The position numbers and the translations under genes are program-made. A stretch of DNA of 21,019 nt from Bacteroidota bacterium (lineage in GTDB: Bacteria > Bacteroidota > Bacteroidia > Flavobacteriales > Flavobacteriaceae). The DNA lies in contig JAACDD010000144.1 in NCBI GenBank assembly GCA_009937085.1, positions 1-21,019 of the forward strand. The letters are read 5' to 3'. This document shows, in pieces, positions 7,533 to 15,107 of this stretch; position 1 is the stretch's first letter; each line of letters begins with the position of its first letter. The notes under the pieces were generated by a model. That model saw only the letters and a list, made by a program, of their open reading frames with translations. It had not been told where the DNA came from and searched no databases.

Positions 7533-8683
7533 AAAAGATTATTCTCTTAACCCTAATTATTGGTCTTGTCATGGCGTGCAGCTCTGCCGAAAAACCAGAC
7601 ACAAAATCACTTATTGACCAACAAAATGTAGAAGGCTTACGTGCGCGTCAAGCCGAGTTGGTAAGCCAAAACAATACAATTAAAGCGGAATTAAATCTTG
7701 TCATGCAGGCCATCGATAAATTTGATAAAACCAAAAAGAAATCTTTGGTTACCGTGTTCGCTGTTGAAGAAACGTCTTTTGCGCATAAAGTGGTGCTACA
7801 AGGAGTTGTTAAAACCGATCAAAATTTAGTGCTTAATGCCGAATTTATGGGCACAGTAAAAGCCATACACGTAAAAGAAGGGCAACAAGTAGCCAAGGGA
7901 GATTTACTTGTTACTATTGATGACGGAGGATTGGCACAAAATGTAGCACTTCAAAAAGTGCAAGTAAATTTGGCAAAAACCTTGTTTGAGCGTCAAGAGC
8001 GCTTGTGGAAACAAAATATTGGTTCTGAAATTGAATACTTACAAGCCAAAACAAGTTATCAAAGTCAACAAAAAGGCTATGAGCAATTACAGCAACAGAT
8101 AAGTAAGTCCTTTTTATACGCGCCTTTTTCAGGTCGGGTGGATGATGTTATTACAGAAGTTGGTCAATTGGTTTCCCCAGGAATACATCCGCTTTTAAGA
8201 CTGGTAAACTTAAGTAGTATGTATGTGGATGTGGATGTGCCAGAGCGCTATTTCCCAAATATTAACAAAGGAACAACCGCAGAGGTTGAAATTCCTGTTC
8301 TAAATCACATGTACAAAAGTAGTGTACTGCATAAAGGAACGCACATTAGTACTGGGAATCGAACGTTTAAAGCTTCACTTGCTGCTGACAAATCAATCGA
8401 ACTTGCGCCAAACCTAATTACAACGGTGCGTTTGGTAGATTATCAAAATTCCAACGCCATTGTAATTCCGCTTGAAGTGATTTCTGAAAATTTTGCAGGA
8501 GAACAATATATATATGTAGTGAATGAAAACGACAAGGCAGAAAAACGCTTTATCAAAACAGGACTTGTACAAGGCGATGTTGTTGAAGTGTTAGAAGGGT
8601 TACGCATAGCAGACCGCGTGATTGACGAAGGTGCTCGCTTGGTAAAAGAAAATGAAAACATACAGATTACAAACGCATTATGA
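7529..8683 (+). CDS. RND efflux periplasmic adaptor, lipoprotein
   Basis: This 384-residue membrane fusion protein links the RND pump to the TolC-type channel. A lipoprotein signal is visible, with the lipobox ending at C17 (LVMAC). Residues +2 to +5 (SSAE) do not form an acidic export signal, so the protein probably faces the periplasm. A predicted coiled-coil segment (about 30-70) sits between the lipid anchor and the first beta region. It is followed by the split lipoyl-like domain ('GTVKAIHVKEGQQVAKGDLLV' features around 108-128 and 'LYAPFSGRVDDV' around 196-207), a short helical hairpin between them (about 137-193), a beta-barrel domain and a membrane-proximal domain. The start overlaps the TolC-type gene (ATGA), and the end overlaps the pump gene in the same way. 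Confidence 0.94.
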   Translation: MKKIILLTLIIGLVMACSSAEKPDTKSLIDQQNVEGLRARQAELVSQNNTIKAELNLVMQAIDKFDKTKKKSLVTVFAVEETSFAHKVVLQGVVKTDQNLVLNAEFMGTVKAIHVKEGQQVAKGDLLVTIDDGGLAQNVALQKVQVNLAKTLFERQERLWKQNIGSEIEYLQAKTSYQSQQKGYEQLQQQISKSFLYAPFSGRVDDVITEVGQLVSPGIHPLLRLVNLSSMYVDVDVPERYFPNINKGTTAEVEIPVLNHMYKSSVLHKGTHISTGNRTFKASLAADKSIELAPNLITTVRLVDYQNSNAIVIPLEVISENFAGEQYIYVVNENDKAEKRFIKTGLVQGDVVEVLEGLRIADRVIDEGARLVKENENIQITNAL

Positions 8684-11600
8684 GTTTAGAAAACAAATCC
8701 AATAAGACGTTTGGGCTTTCTGTTTGGGCCATTCGTAACAGCACCGTTATTTATGTGCTTATGGGAATCTTTCTCATTTTGGGTGGGTCAGCATACCTGA
8801 CTATGCCCCGTGAAAATTTTCCAGAAATTACCGAAACTACTATTTTTATAAGTACGCCCTACCCTGGAAACACGGCACAAGACATTGAGCGTTTTGTTAC
8901 CGATCCATTAGAAGATGGCATTGAGGGCATTAGCAACATCTCCGAAGTCACATCTACCTCACAGGACGATTACTCGCTAGTTTCTATTGAGTTTGATGAG
9001 GATATCCCTGTTGATTTGGCAAAGCAAAAAGTTAAAGACGAAGTGGATGCCGTTAAAGTCTCCGAAGACTGGCCAACATTTAACAACGCCAAACTTGAGC
9101 CATCTGTTTTTAATCTGAATTTCTCCGAAGAAATGCCCATTTTAAATGTGAGCATTCAAGGAGACTACCCCATAGATTTATTAAATGAATACGCGGATTT
9201 CTTGGCGGGGAGAATCGAAGAATTAACGCAAATAAAAGAGGTTAATATTCGAGGCACACAAGCCAAAGAAGTTGAAGTTGCAGTAGATACCCGTAAAATG
9301 ATGGCTTCGCAAGTGAGCTTTAACGATGTGGTACAAAGCATTGCGAACGAAAACATGACCGTTTCTGCAGGAAGTATGCGCAGCGGCGGACAGCGCAGAA
9401 GTATTCGTATTGTGGGTGAAATTAGCACCCCCAAAGATTTAGAAGCCTTTGTAGTGACCAATGAAAAGGGAACGGTGTCGTTAGGCGAAATCGCAACCAT
9501 TTCATTCAAAGATCAGGAAACCACCAGTTATGCCCGTGATTTTGGGACCTCAACCGTAATGCTAGACGTAAAAAAGCGAGGCGGTAAAAATCTTATTCAA
9601 GCGGCTACTAGTATTCGAGAAATTGTATTGGAAGCTAAAGCCAATACCTTCCCCGAAGACCTTACTGTAACGATTTCCAACGATATGTCTTCGCTTACCT
9701 TGAATCAGGTGAACGACTTGGTTAACAACATTCTCTTTGGAATATTATTGGTTGTTACCGTGCTTACTTTTTTCTTAGGATTCCGCAACGCTTTATTTGT
9801 TGGGTTTGCCATTCCGATGTCCATGTTTATTTCTTTAGTGATTTTGCAAACACTCGGCTACACCATGAATACTATGGTGCTTTTTGCGCTGGTTATGGGG
9901 CTTGGTATGCTTGTCGATAATGGTATAGTGGTGGTCGAAAACGTTTATCGTCTAATCGAAAAAGAAGGGCTTAGCAGAGTAGACGCCGCCAAAAAAGGAG
10001 TAAGTGAGATTGCCTACCCCATTATTATATCTACCGCAACAACTGTTGCCGCCTTTATTCCGCTAGGATTTTGGCCTGGTATCATGGGGCAGTTTATGAT
10101 TTATTTCCCTATTACGCTATCTATTGTTTTGGGATCATCATTGTTTGTGGCGCTTCTTTTCAACTCCATGTTGGTGTCTAAGTTTATGGACGTTGAGGAA
10201 AAAAATCTTTCCGTTAAGAAGCTAATTCGATTGAGCATTGTCCTTGTTTCTATAGGGGCTTTCTTTATTGTGATTTCGCCTGCTATACGTGGATTAGGTA
10301 GTTTCCTTATAACGCTTATGGTCTTATTTTGGCTCTATCGCTATGTTGTTAAAGGCCTGGCCAATTCGTTTCAGAAATTCTTCTTGAACAACTTAGAGCG
10401 CGGCTACGAAAAATTCTTGCAATTTGCCATGCGTGGGTGGCGTGCCTATGCGTTTGTTTTTGGAACCATAGGGCTTTTGTTTACTTCTTTTATATTAGTA
10501 GGCATTGCCAGTCCAAAAGTGGAATTTTTCCCCGATAACGAACCCAGTCAAATTATTGTTTACATAGAATATCCACAAGGAACAGACATTGTTAAAACCA
10601 ATGATATTACAAAGGCAATAGAGCAAGTTGTGATTAAGACCGTGAACATAGAAAAGTACATGGACAACGGCAAAAACTTTATGGTAGAGTCGTTGGTGTC
10701 GCAGGTGGGTTCGGGTGCTGGAAATCCACAAACCGATGGCGGCTCACAAGCCGAAATGCCACACCGTGGAAAAATTACAGCTACCATGCGCGAATACAAA
10801 TACCGCCGTGGTTTATCGAGCGAAGAACTTCGAAGTGAAGTACAACAAGCGCTTCGAGGGAAATTTTCGGGCGTAAGTATTTCAGTTGAAAAAGATGCGA
10901 ATGGACCTCCCGTTGGCTACCCCGTAAATATTGAAATTTCGGGAGAAGATTACAATGAGTTGATTCAAGCTGCCAACGATGTTCGTAGCTATATCATCAA
11001 AGAAAATATCCCTGGAATTGAAGAGTTAAAGGTGGATGTTAACCGCAACAAACCAAGTATGGAGGTTGTTGTTGATAGGCGAAAAGCGGGAAGTCTTGGC
11101 GTAAGTGCTGGACAAGTTGGTTTTCAGCTGCGCAGGGCGCTTTTTGGTGAAAAAGCTGGCGTTTATAAAAATGATGGCGAGGACTACGATATTAATGTGC
11201 GCTTTCAAGAGTCCGACCGATATAATCCCTCAGCACTCTTTAATCAAAATATTACCTTTCGTGATATGGCTTCGGGGAGAATAAAAAACGTTCCTATTTC
11301 TGCAGTGGTAGAAAATAAAAATGTGGCAGGATTTAGCGCTATCAAACATAAAAATTTCCGCCGTGTGGTTACGGTCTACTCCGCGATATTGCCAGGTTTC
11401 AACGCCAACGAAATTGTAAGTCAAATCCAAACGCAAATGCAAGGCTTTGAAATGCCAACCGGTACAAGCTATACCTTTACAGGAGAAATTGCCGAACAAG
11501 AAGAAAACATGCGTTTTTTGTCTAGCGCACTTGGCTTTGCTATTCTATTAATCATGCTATTATTGGTGTTTCAGTTTAATTCGGTCAGTAAACCGCTGAT

Positions 11601-12126
11601 TATCCTGTTCTCTATTTTCATGAGTTTTACAGGCGTAATGCTCGGATTGGTTTTCTTTAATATGACGTTTGTGATCATCATGACCATGATGGGGATTATT
11701 TCCCTTGCCGGAATTGTGGTAAACAACAGCGTGGTATTGCTTGACTATACCCAACTTTTGCTTGATAGAAAACGAGATGAATTGGGAATCGAAAATGACG
11801 ATTTGCTTCCTAGGGTAGACATTTTTAATGCCATTGTAGCGGGTGGAAAAGCACGACTCAGGCCTGTACTACTAACTGCCATTACCACAGTACTTGGGCT
11901 TATCCCGCTTGCCATCGGACTAAATATTAATTTCTTTAGCCTATTTGAAACAGGAAATCCACAAATCTATTTTGGTGGGGAAAATGTAATTTTCTGGGGA
12001 CCACTAGCGTGGACAGTTATTTTCGGACTTACGTTTGCTACATTCCTAACACTTGTTATCGTGCCGGTCACATTTTTCCTAAGCAAAAGAGCATCTATTC
12101 GATATAAAAAATGGAAATTTAGTTAA
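8680..12126 (+). CDS. Efflux RND transporter permease (AcrB/HAE-1-like)
   Basis: This 1148-residue inner-membrane pump exports drugs or other amphiphiles through the adaptor and TolC-type partner, normally driven by protons. It shows the twofold RND layout: first helix at about 22-42, porter domain, helices at about 345-505, a second half beginning with a helix at about 590-610, a second porter/docking domain and final helices from about 945. Conserved blocks include 'STPYPGNTAQDIE' (58-70) and 'GKARLRPVLLTAITT' (1056-1070). Oddities: the helix-4 motif reads VDNG (D413-N414) where AcrB has two Asp, and the helix-10 motif reads VVNN (N1015-N1016) where AcrB has Lys. A hydrophobic hairpin (about 513-556) is added between the two halves. 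It is about 100 residues longer than AcrB. Substrate unknown. Confidence 0.95.
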   Translation: MSLENKSNKTFGLSVWAIRNSTVIYVLMGIFLILGGSAYLTMPRENFPEITETTIFISTPYPGNTAQDIERFVTDPLEDGIEGISNISEVTSTSQDDYSLVSIEFDEDIPVDLAKQKVKDEVDAVKVSEDWPTFNNAKLEPSVFNLNFSEEMPILNVSIQGDYPIDLLNEYADFLAGRIEELTQIKEVNIRGTQAKEVEVAVDTRKMMASQVSFNDVVQSIANENMTVSAGSMRSGGQRRSIRIVGEISTPKDLEAFVVTNEKGTVSLGEIATISFKDQETTSYARDFGTSTVMLDVKKRGGKNLIQAATSIREIVLEAKANTFPEDLTVTISNDMSSLTLNQVNDLVNNILFGILLVVTVLTFFLGFRNALFVGFAIPMSMFISLVILQTLGYTMNTMVLFALVMGLGMLVDNGIVVVENVYRLIEKEGLSRVDAAKKGVSEIAYPIIISTATTVAAFIPLGFWPGIMGQFMIYFPITLSIVLGSSLFVALLFNSMLVSKFMDVEEKNLSVKKLIRLSIVLVSIGAFFIVISPAIRGLGSFLITLMVLFWLYRYVVKGLANSFQKFFLNNLERGYEKFLQFAMRGWRAYAFVFGTIGLLFTSFILVGIASPKVEFFPDNEPSQIIVYIEYPQGTDIVKTNDITKAIEQVVIKTVNIEKYMDNGKNFMVESLVSQVGSGAGNPQTDGGSQAEMPHRGKITATMREYKYRRGLSSEELRSEVQQALRGKFSGVSISVEKDANGPPVGYPVNIEISGEDYNELIQAANDVRSYIIKENIPGIEELKVDVNRNKPSMEVVVDRRKAGSLGVSAGQVGFQLRRALFGEKAGVYKNDGEDYDINVRFQESDRYNPSALFNQNITFRDMASGRIKNVPISAVVENKNVAGFSAIKHKNFRRVVTVYSAILPGFNANEIVSQIQTQMQGFEMPTGTSYTFTGEIAEQEENMRFLSSALGFAILLIMLLLVFQFNSVSKPLIILFSIFMSFTGVMLGLVFFNMTFVIIMTMMGIISLAGIVVNNSVVLLDYTQLLLDRKRDELGIENDDLLPRVDIFNAIVAGGKARLRPVLLTAITTVLGLIPLAIGLNINFFSLFETGNPQIYFGGENVIFWGPLAWTVIFGLTFATFLTLVIVPVTFFLSKRASIRYKKWKFS

Positions 12127-12475
12127 GTACGCTTTTATCGACAATGGCATCAGCCGTTGCATCCCAATAGGAGACATTGTCAATTCGGTTTTCCTGATAG
12201 GTTACTTGAGCAATTCGCCCATCTGCCCAAAAAAGCCAAGTGCCAACTTTTACTCCGTTGTTGTACTCACCTACAGTGACTGGCGTACCATTTTCATCAA
12301 AAGATTTCCACACCCCGTGATTTTTTCCCTTCAGATGATATCCTGTTTGGGCAACCTCACCGTTATCGTGGAACAAGGTGATTTTGGTTAACTTACTTAT
12401 TTTAGTTGCGGTCTTTTGTTGTGCAAAAACAACTGTTGTTGTGCATAATAAAAGTGTGAATAATAGTGCTTTCAT
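12119..12475 (-). CDS. Small secreted MORN-like repeat protein
   Basis: This 118-residue protein has a signal peptide (cleavage likely after VFA, residue 18) and no other hydrophobic segment. The mature part contains two to three MORN-type repeats: HDNGEVAQTGYHLKGKNHGVWKSFDENG (about 36-63, described by its Gly/Trp/Phe pattern), VTVGEYNNGVKVGTWLFWADG (about 66-86) and a weaker IAQVTYQENRI (88-98). Such proteins are common in Bacteroidota, where some are annotated YwqK-like 'antitoxin' by similarity; no toxin partner is present here and I would not use that name. It probably acts in the periplasm or at the cell surface, function unknown. It converges on the RND pump gene and overlaps its last eight bases. 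Confidence 0.8.
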   Translation of the reverse strand: MKALLFTLLLCTTTVVFAQQKTATKISKLTKITLFHDNGEVAQTGYHLKGKNHGVWKSFDENGTPVTVGEYNNGVKVGTWLFWADGRIAQVTYQENRIDNVSYWDATADAIVDKSVLN

Positions 12476-12651
12476 AATTTAAAATTTTAAGTTTAGGGGA
12501 CTTATTTTAACCAAATATACAAAATATTTACAATTGCTTAACATTAAATTAACATTGGGGTTGGTTTACAAGGCGTTTTCAGTTGATTATTTGGCTCAGT
12601 ATTAAGTCGCGAATCACGAATTAGTCCCTATTTTTGAAAAAAGTTTTAGCC
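12476..12651. promoter_or_regulatory. Divergent promoter region between the MORN-like gene and aspS
   Basis: This 176-base AT-rich gap has a TATATTTG element on the minus strand (12519-12512), 36 bases before the MORN-like gene, and a TATTTTTG on the plus strand (12629-12636), 15 bases before aspS; both fit TAnnTTTG. Neither has a good TTG at 19 bases. Two copies of TTAACATT (12538-12545, 12549-12556) lie 11 bases apart. Nothing resembling a T-box or other aminoacylation sensor is seen. Confidence 0.45.
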
Positions 12652-14409
12652 ATGTACAGAAGTCATCATTGCGGAGCACTAACGGCAGCACATATTGGAA
12701 CCGGAGTTCAACTTGCGGGTTGGGTTGCCAAAACACGCGACAAGGGCTTTATGTTATGGATAGATCTTAGAGATCGCTATGGGATTACCCAATTGGTCTT
12801 GGACGAAGAGCGTTCTGATTCCAAACTGCTGGAGACAGCTAAGCGCATCGGTAGAGAAACCGTGATTCAAGTTTCGGGAACTGTATTAGAACGCGAAGCA
12901 AAAAACCCAAACATGCCAACCGGTGATATTGAGATTTTAGTTACTTCAATTGATGTATTGAGCCCAGCGCAAACGCCGCCCTTTACCATTGAAGACAACA
13001 CAGACGGTGGTGAAGATTTACGCATGAAATACCGCTATTTGGACATTCGTCGGACCCCTGTACAGCAGAGTTTATTGTTCCGTTCCAAGGTGGCACTTTT
13101 GGTGCGCAACTTTTTGGCAGAGCATGCTTTTGTAGAAGTAGAAACACCTTATTTGATAAAATCCACGCCTGAAGGTGCACGCGATTTTGTTGTGCCTTCA
13201 CGTATGAATGAAGGGCAATTTTATGCACTTCCACAATCGCCACAAACCTTTAAGCAACTGCTAATGGTAGGGGGTATGGATAAATACTTTCAAATCGTAA
13301 AGTGTTTTAGAGACGAAGACCTCCGCGCTGACCGTCAACCAGAATTTACACAAATAGACTGCGAATTATCGTTTGTACATCAGAATGATATTATGGCATG
13401 TTTTGAATCGCTTCTTGCTTTTTTACTTGAAGAAATTCATGGCGTTACCCCTAAGCCCTTCCCTGTTATATCCTATGAAGACGCCATAAAAACCTATGGA
13501 AACGACAAACCCGATATTCGTTTTGGCATGACGTTTACTGAGCTTAACGACCTAGCGCAAAACAAAGGCTTTCAGGTGTTTGATGCGCAAGAATTGGTCG
13601 TGGGTATTGCTGTTCCTGATGCTGCATCATGGTCTAGAAAACAAATTGACGCTTGGGTAAACTGGGTAAAGCGTCCACAAGTTGGCGCCAACGGATTGGT
13701 TTGGGTAAAATGCAACGAAGATGGCAGTTATAAATCATCCGTAGACAAATTCTTTGACGCAGATGGGCTGAGCAAATGGGCTGAGGCCTGTGACGCAAAA
13801 GCAGGGGATTTGATTTTGGTAATGGCAGGCAATGCAAACCAAACAAGAACGCAATTAAGTGCGCTTCGTATGGCACTTGCCGAGGAACTGGGACTGCGTA
13901 AACCAGATGAATTTGCACCGCTTTGGGTCGTTGATTTTCCGTTGTTCGAAAAAGACGAAGAAACAGGCGCATTGCACGCCATGCATCATCCCTTTACAGC
14001 ACCAAAACCCGAACACCTCAAAAAGCTGGAAAGCGATCCAACAGCCGTTATCGCACAGGCATACGATTTGGTCCTAAACGGAAACGAAATTGGTGGTGGC
14101 TCGATACGTATTCACGACAGAATTACACAAGAAAAAATGCTATCACTTCTTGGGTTCAGCGAAGAAGAAGCCAAAGCGCAATTTGGCTTTTTGATGGATG
14201 CCTTTAGATATGGCGCACCGCCGCACGGAGGAATCGCATTAGGATTTGACCGCCTGGTTGCCATTTTGGACGGCAAAGAAACCATTCGGGATTATATCGC
14301 TTTCCCAAAAAACAACAGCGGTCGTGACGTGATGATCGATGCGCCTGCGCCGCTAGACACAGATCAGCTTGATGAATTAGCCTTGATTGTTAAACCAAAG
14401 CCGGAATAA
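12652..14409 (+). CDS. aspS: Aspartyl-tRNA synthetase
   Basis: This 585-residue class II enzyme charges tRNA-Asp. An N-terminal OB-fold anticodon-binding domain (about 1-105) is followed by the catalytic core with motif 2 around FRDEDLRADRQPEFTQID (219-236), a bacterial-type GAD insertion (about 285-415), and motif 3 GIALGFDRLVAI (527-538). The length fits bacterial AspRS. An in-frame TTG 18 bases upstream exists, but it overlaps the -7 element; the ATG at 12652 gives the normal Bacteroidota N-terminus (MYRSHHCG). In the anticodon-recognition loop the residue after RD is Lys (K31), where non-discriminating enzymes often have His; no firm conclusion about tRNA-Asn charging follows from this alone. 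A small membrane protein gene starts directly after the stop codon. Confidence 0.98.
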   Translation: MYRSHHCGALTAAHIGTGVQLAGWVAKTRDKGFMLWIDLRDRYGITQLVLDEERSDSKLLETAKRIGRETVIQVSGTVLEREAKNPNMPTGDIEILVTSIDVLSPAQTPPFTIEDNTDGGEDLRMKYRYLDIRRTPVQQSLLFRSKVALLVRNFLAEHAFVEVETPYLIKSTPEGARDFVVPSRMNEGQFYALPQSPQTFKQLLMVGGMDKYFQIVKCFRDEDLRADRQPEFTQIDCELSFVHQNDIMACFESLLAFLLEEIHGVTPKPFPVISYEDAIKTYGNDKPDIRFGMTFTELNDLAQNKGFQVFDAQELVVGIAVPDAASWSRKQIDAWVNWVKRPQVGANGLVWVKCNEDGSYKSSVDKFFDADGLSKWAEACDAKAGDLILVMAGNANQTRTQLSALRMALAEELGLRKPDEFAPLWVVDFPLFEKDEETGALHAMHHPFTAPKPEHLKKLESDPTAVIAQAYDLVLNGNEIGGGSIRIHDRITQEKMLSLLGFSEEEAKAQFGFLMDAFRYGAPPHGGIALGFDRLVAILDGKETIRDYIAFPKNNSGRDVMIDAPAPLDTDQLDELALIVKPKPE

Positions 14410-14667
14410 ATGAAGTGGGTACTACGGGTTTTATTTGTGCTGGTATTAATCAATATTATTGTAGGCTATGTCATTAGACAAGAAAATCTGCAGTTGGGCG
14501 AAAAGTGGATTGGGTTATCAGTAGCCATGGCTTTTTTTGTGTTTATGCCCTTGTTTTTGGCACACCGATGGAAAGGCAAACAACTTAAAGACTACACCCT
14601 TTCTCCAGAAAATCTAAAGAAGATGAAGGAAACGCTTGAACCGCCCAAGCGAAAGAGAAAAAGCTAA
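14410..14667 (+). CDS. Small two-helix membrane protein, unknown function
   Basis: This is an 85-residue protein of no family I can name. It has two predicted transmembrane helices (about residues 4-22 and 36-52) separated by a short 'RQENLQLGEKWI' loop, and a charged, Lys-rich C-terminal tail ending PPKRKRKS. The tail should face the cytoplasm by the positive-inside rule, which places both ends inside. Its ATG follows the aspS stop codon with no gap (TAAATG), so it is almost certainly translated from the aspS message. The basic tail could bind nucleic acid or phospholipid, but that is only a guess. The last four bases (CTAA) are shared with the stop codon of the opposing tadA gene. Confidence 0.8.
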   Translation: MKWVLRVLFVLVLINIIVGYVIRQENLQLGEKWIGLSVAMAFFVFMPLFLAHRWKGKQLKDYTLSPENLKKMKETLEPPKRKRKS

Positions 14668-15107
14668 TTCCGCTTTTGCTGGAAAAAAGCGTGCAACAAG
14701 GCTTTCGCTTCGGTTGCTAAAATTCCTTCTGTAACTTTGGTTTTAGGATGTAAAGGCGTTCCATGTTGACGGTAACCCCGTTTGGGGTCCTCAGCAGCAA
14801 AAACTACCCTGGAAATTTGACTCCAATACAAAGCGCCAGCACACATGCTACAAGGCTCAAGCGTAACGTACATGGTACAACCGTGAAGGTATTTTCCGCC
14901 AATGGCATTGGCAGCAGCGGTTATGGCCTGCATTTCGGCATGGGCCGTCACATCTGTTAAGGCTTCGGTAAGGTTATGCGCTCGCGCAATAATGGAGTTG
15001 TTTCCTACTATTACCACGCCAACGGGAACTTCTCCTCTATCTAATGCTATTTGCGCTTCGGCTAGTGCTTTTTTCATAAAAAAGCCATCATCAAAAACCT
15101 GTTCCAT
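14664..15107 (-). CDS. tadA: tRNA-specific adenosine deaminase (TadA-like)
   Basis: This 147-residue zinc deaminase converts A34 to inosine in tRNA anticodons (tRNA-Arg in most bacteria). The active site is complete: HAE (H56, A57, E58 for proton transfer) and PCSMC (C86 and C89 as zinc ligands), with the supporting segment 'VTLEPCSMCAGALYWSQI'. The chosen ATG at 15107 forms a stop-start overlap (TAATG) with the upstream dgt gene and gives the usual short N-terminus (MEQVFDDGFFMKKAL). A longer frame to 15128 would overlap dgt more deeply and is less likely. A guanine or cytosine deaminase of the same superfamily is a weaker alternative; the length and TadA-like spacing favour tRNA deaminase. 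Confidence 0.92.
   Translation of the reverse strand: MEQVFDDGFFMKKALAEAQIALDRGEVPVGVVIVGNNSIIARAHNLTEALTDVTAHAEMQAITAAANAIGGKYLHGCTMYVTLEPCSMCAGALYWSQISRVVFAAEDPKRGYRQHGTPLHPKTKVTEGILATEAKALLHAFFQQKRN

Noticed and set aside
9165..9509. 114-codon minus-strand frame within the RND pump gene
   Set aside because: It lies fully inside a well-supported coding region and shows no recognisable family.
12119..12475. Naming the MORN-like protein an antitoxin
   Set aside because: That label comes from database similarity to YwqK-type repeats; there is no adjacent toxin gene and the protein has a signal peptide.
13634..13972. 112-codon minus-strand frame within aspS
   Set aside because: Low-complexity Arg/Leu/Pro-rich shadow of the AspRS insertion domain.
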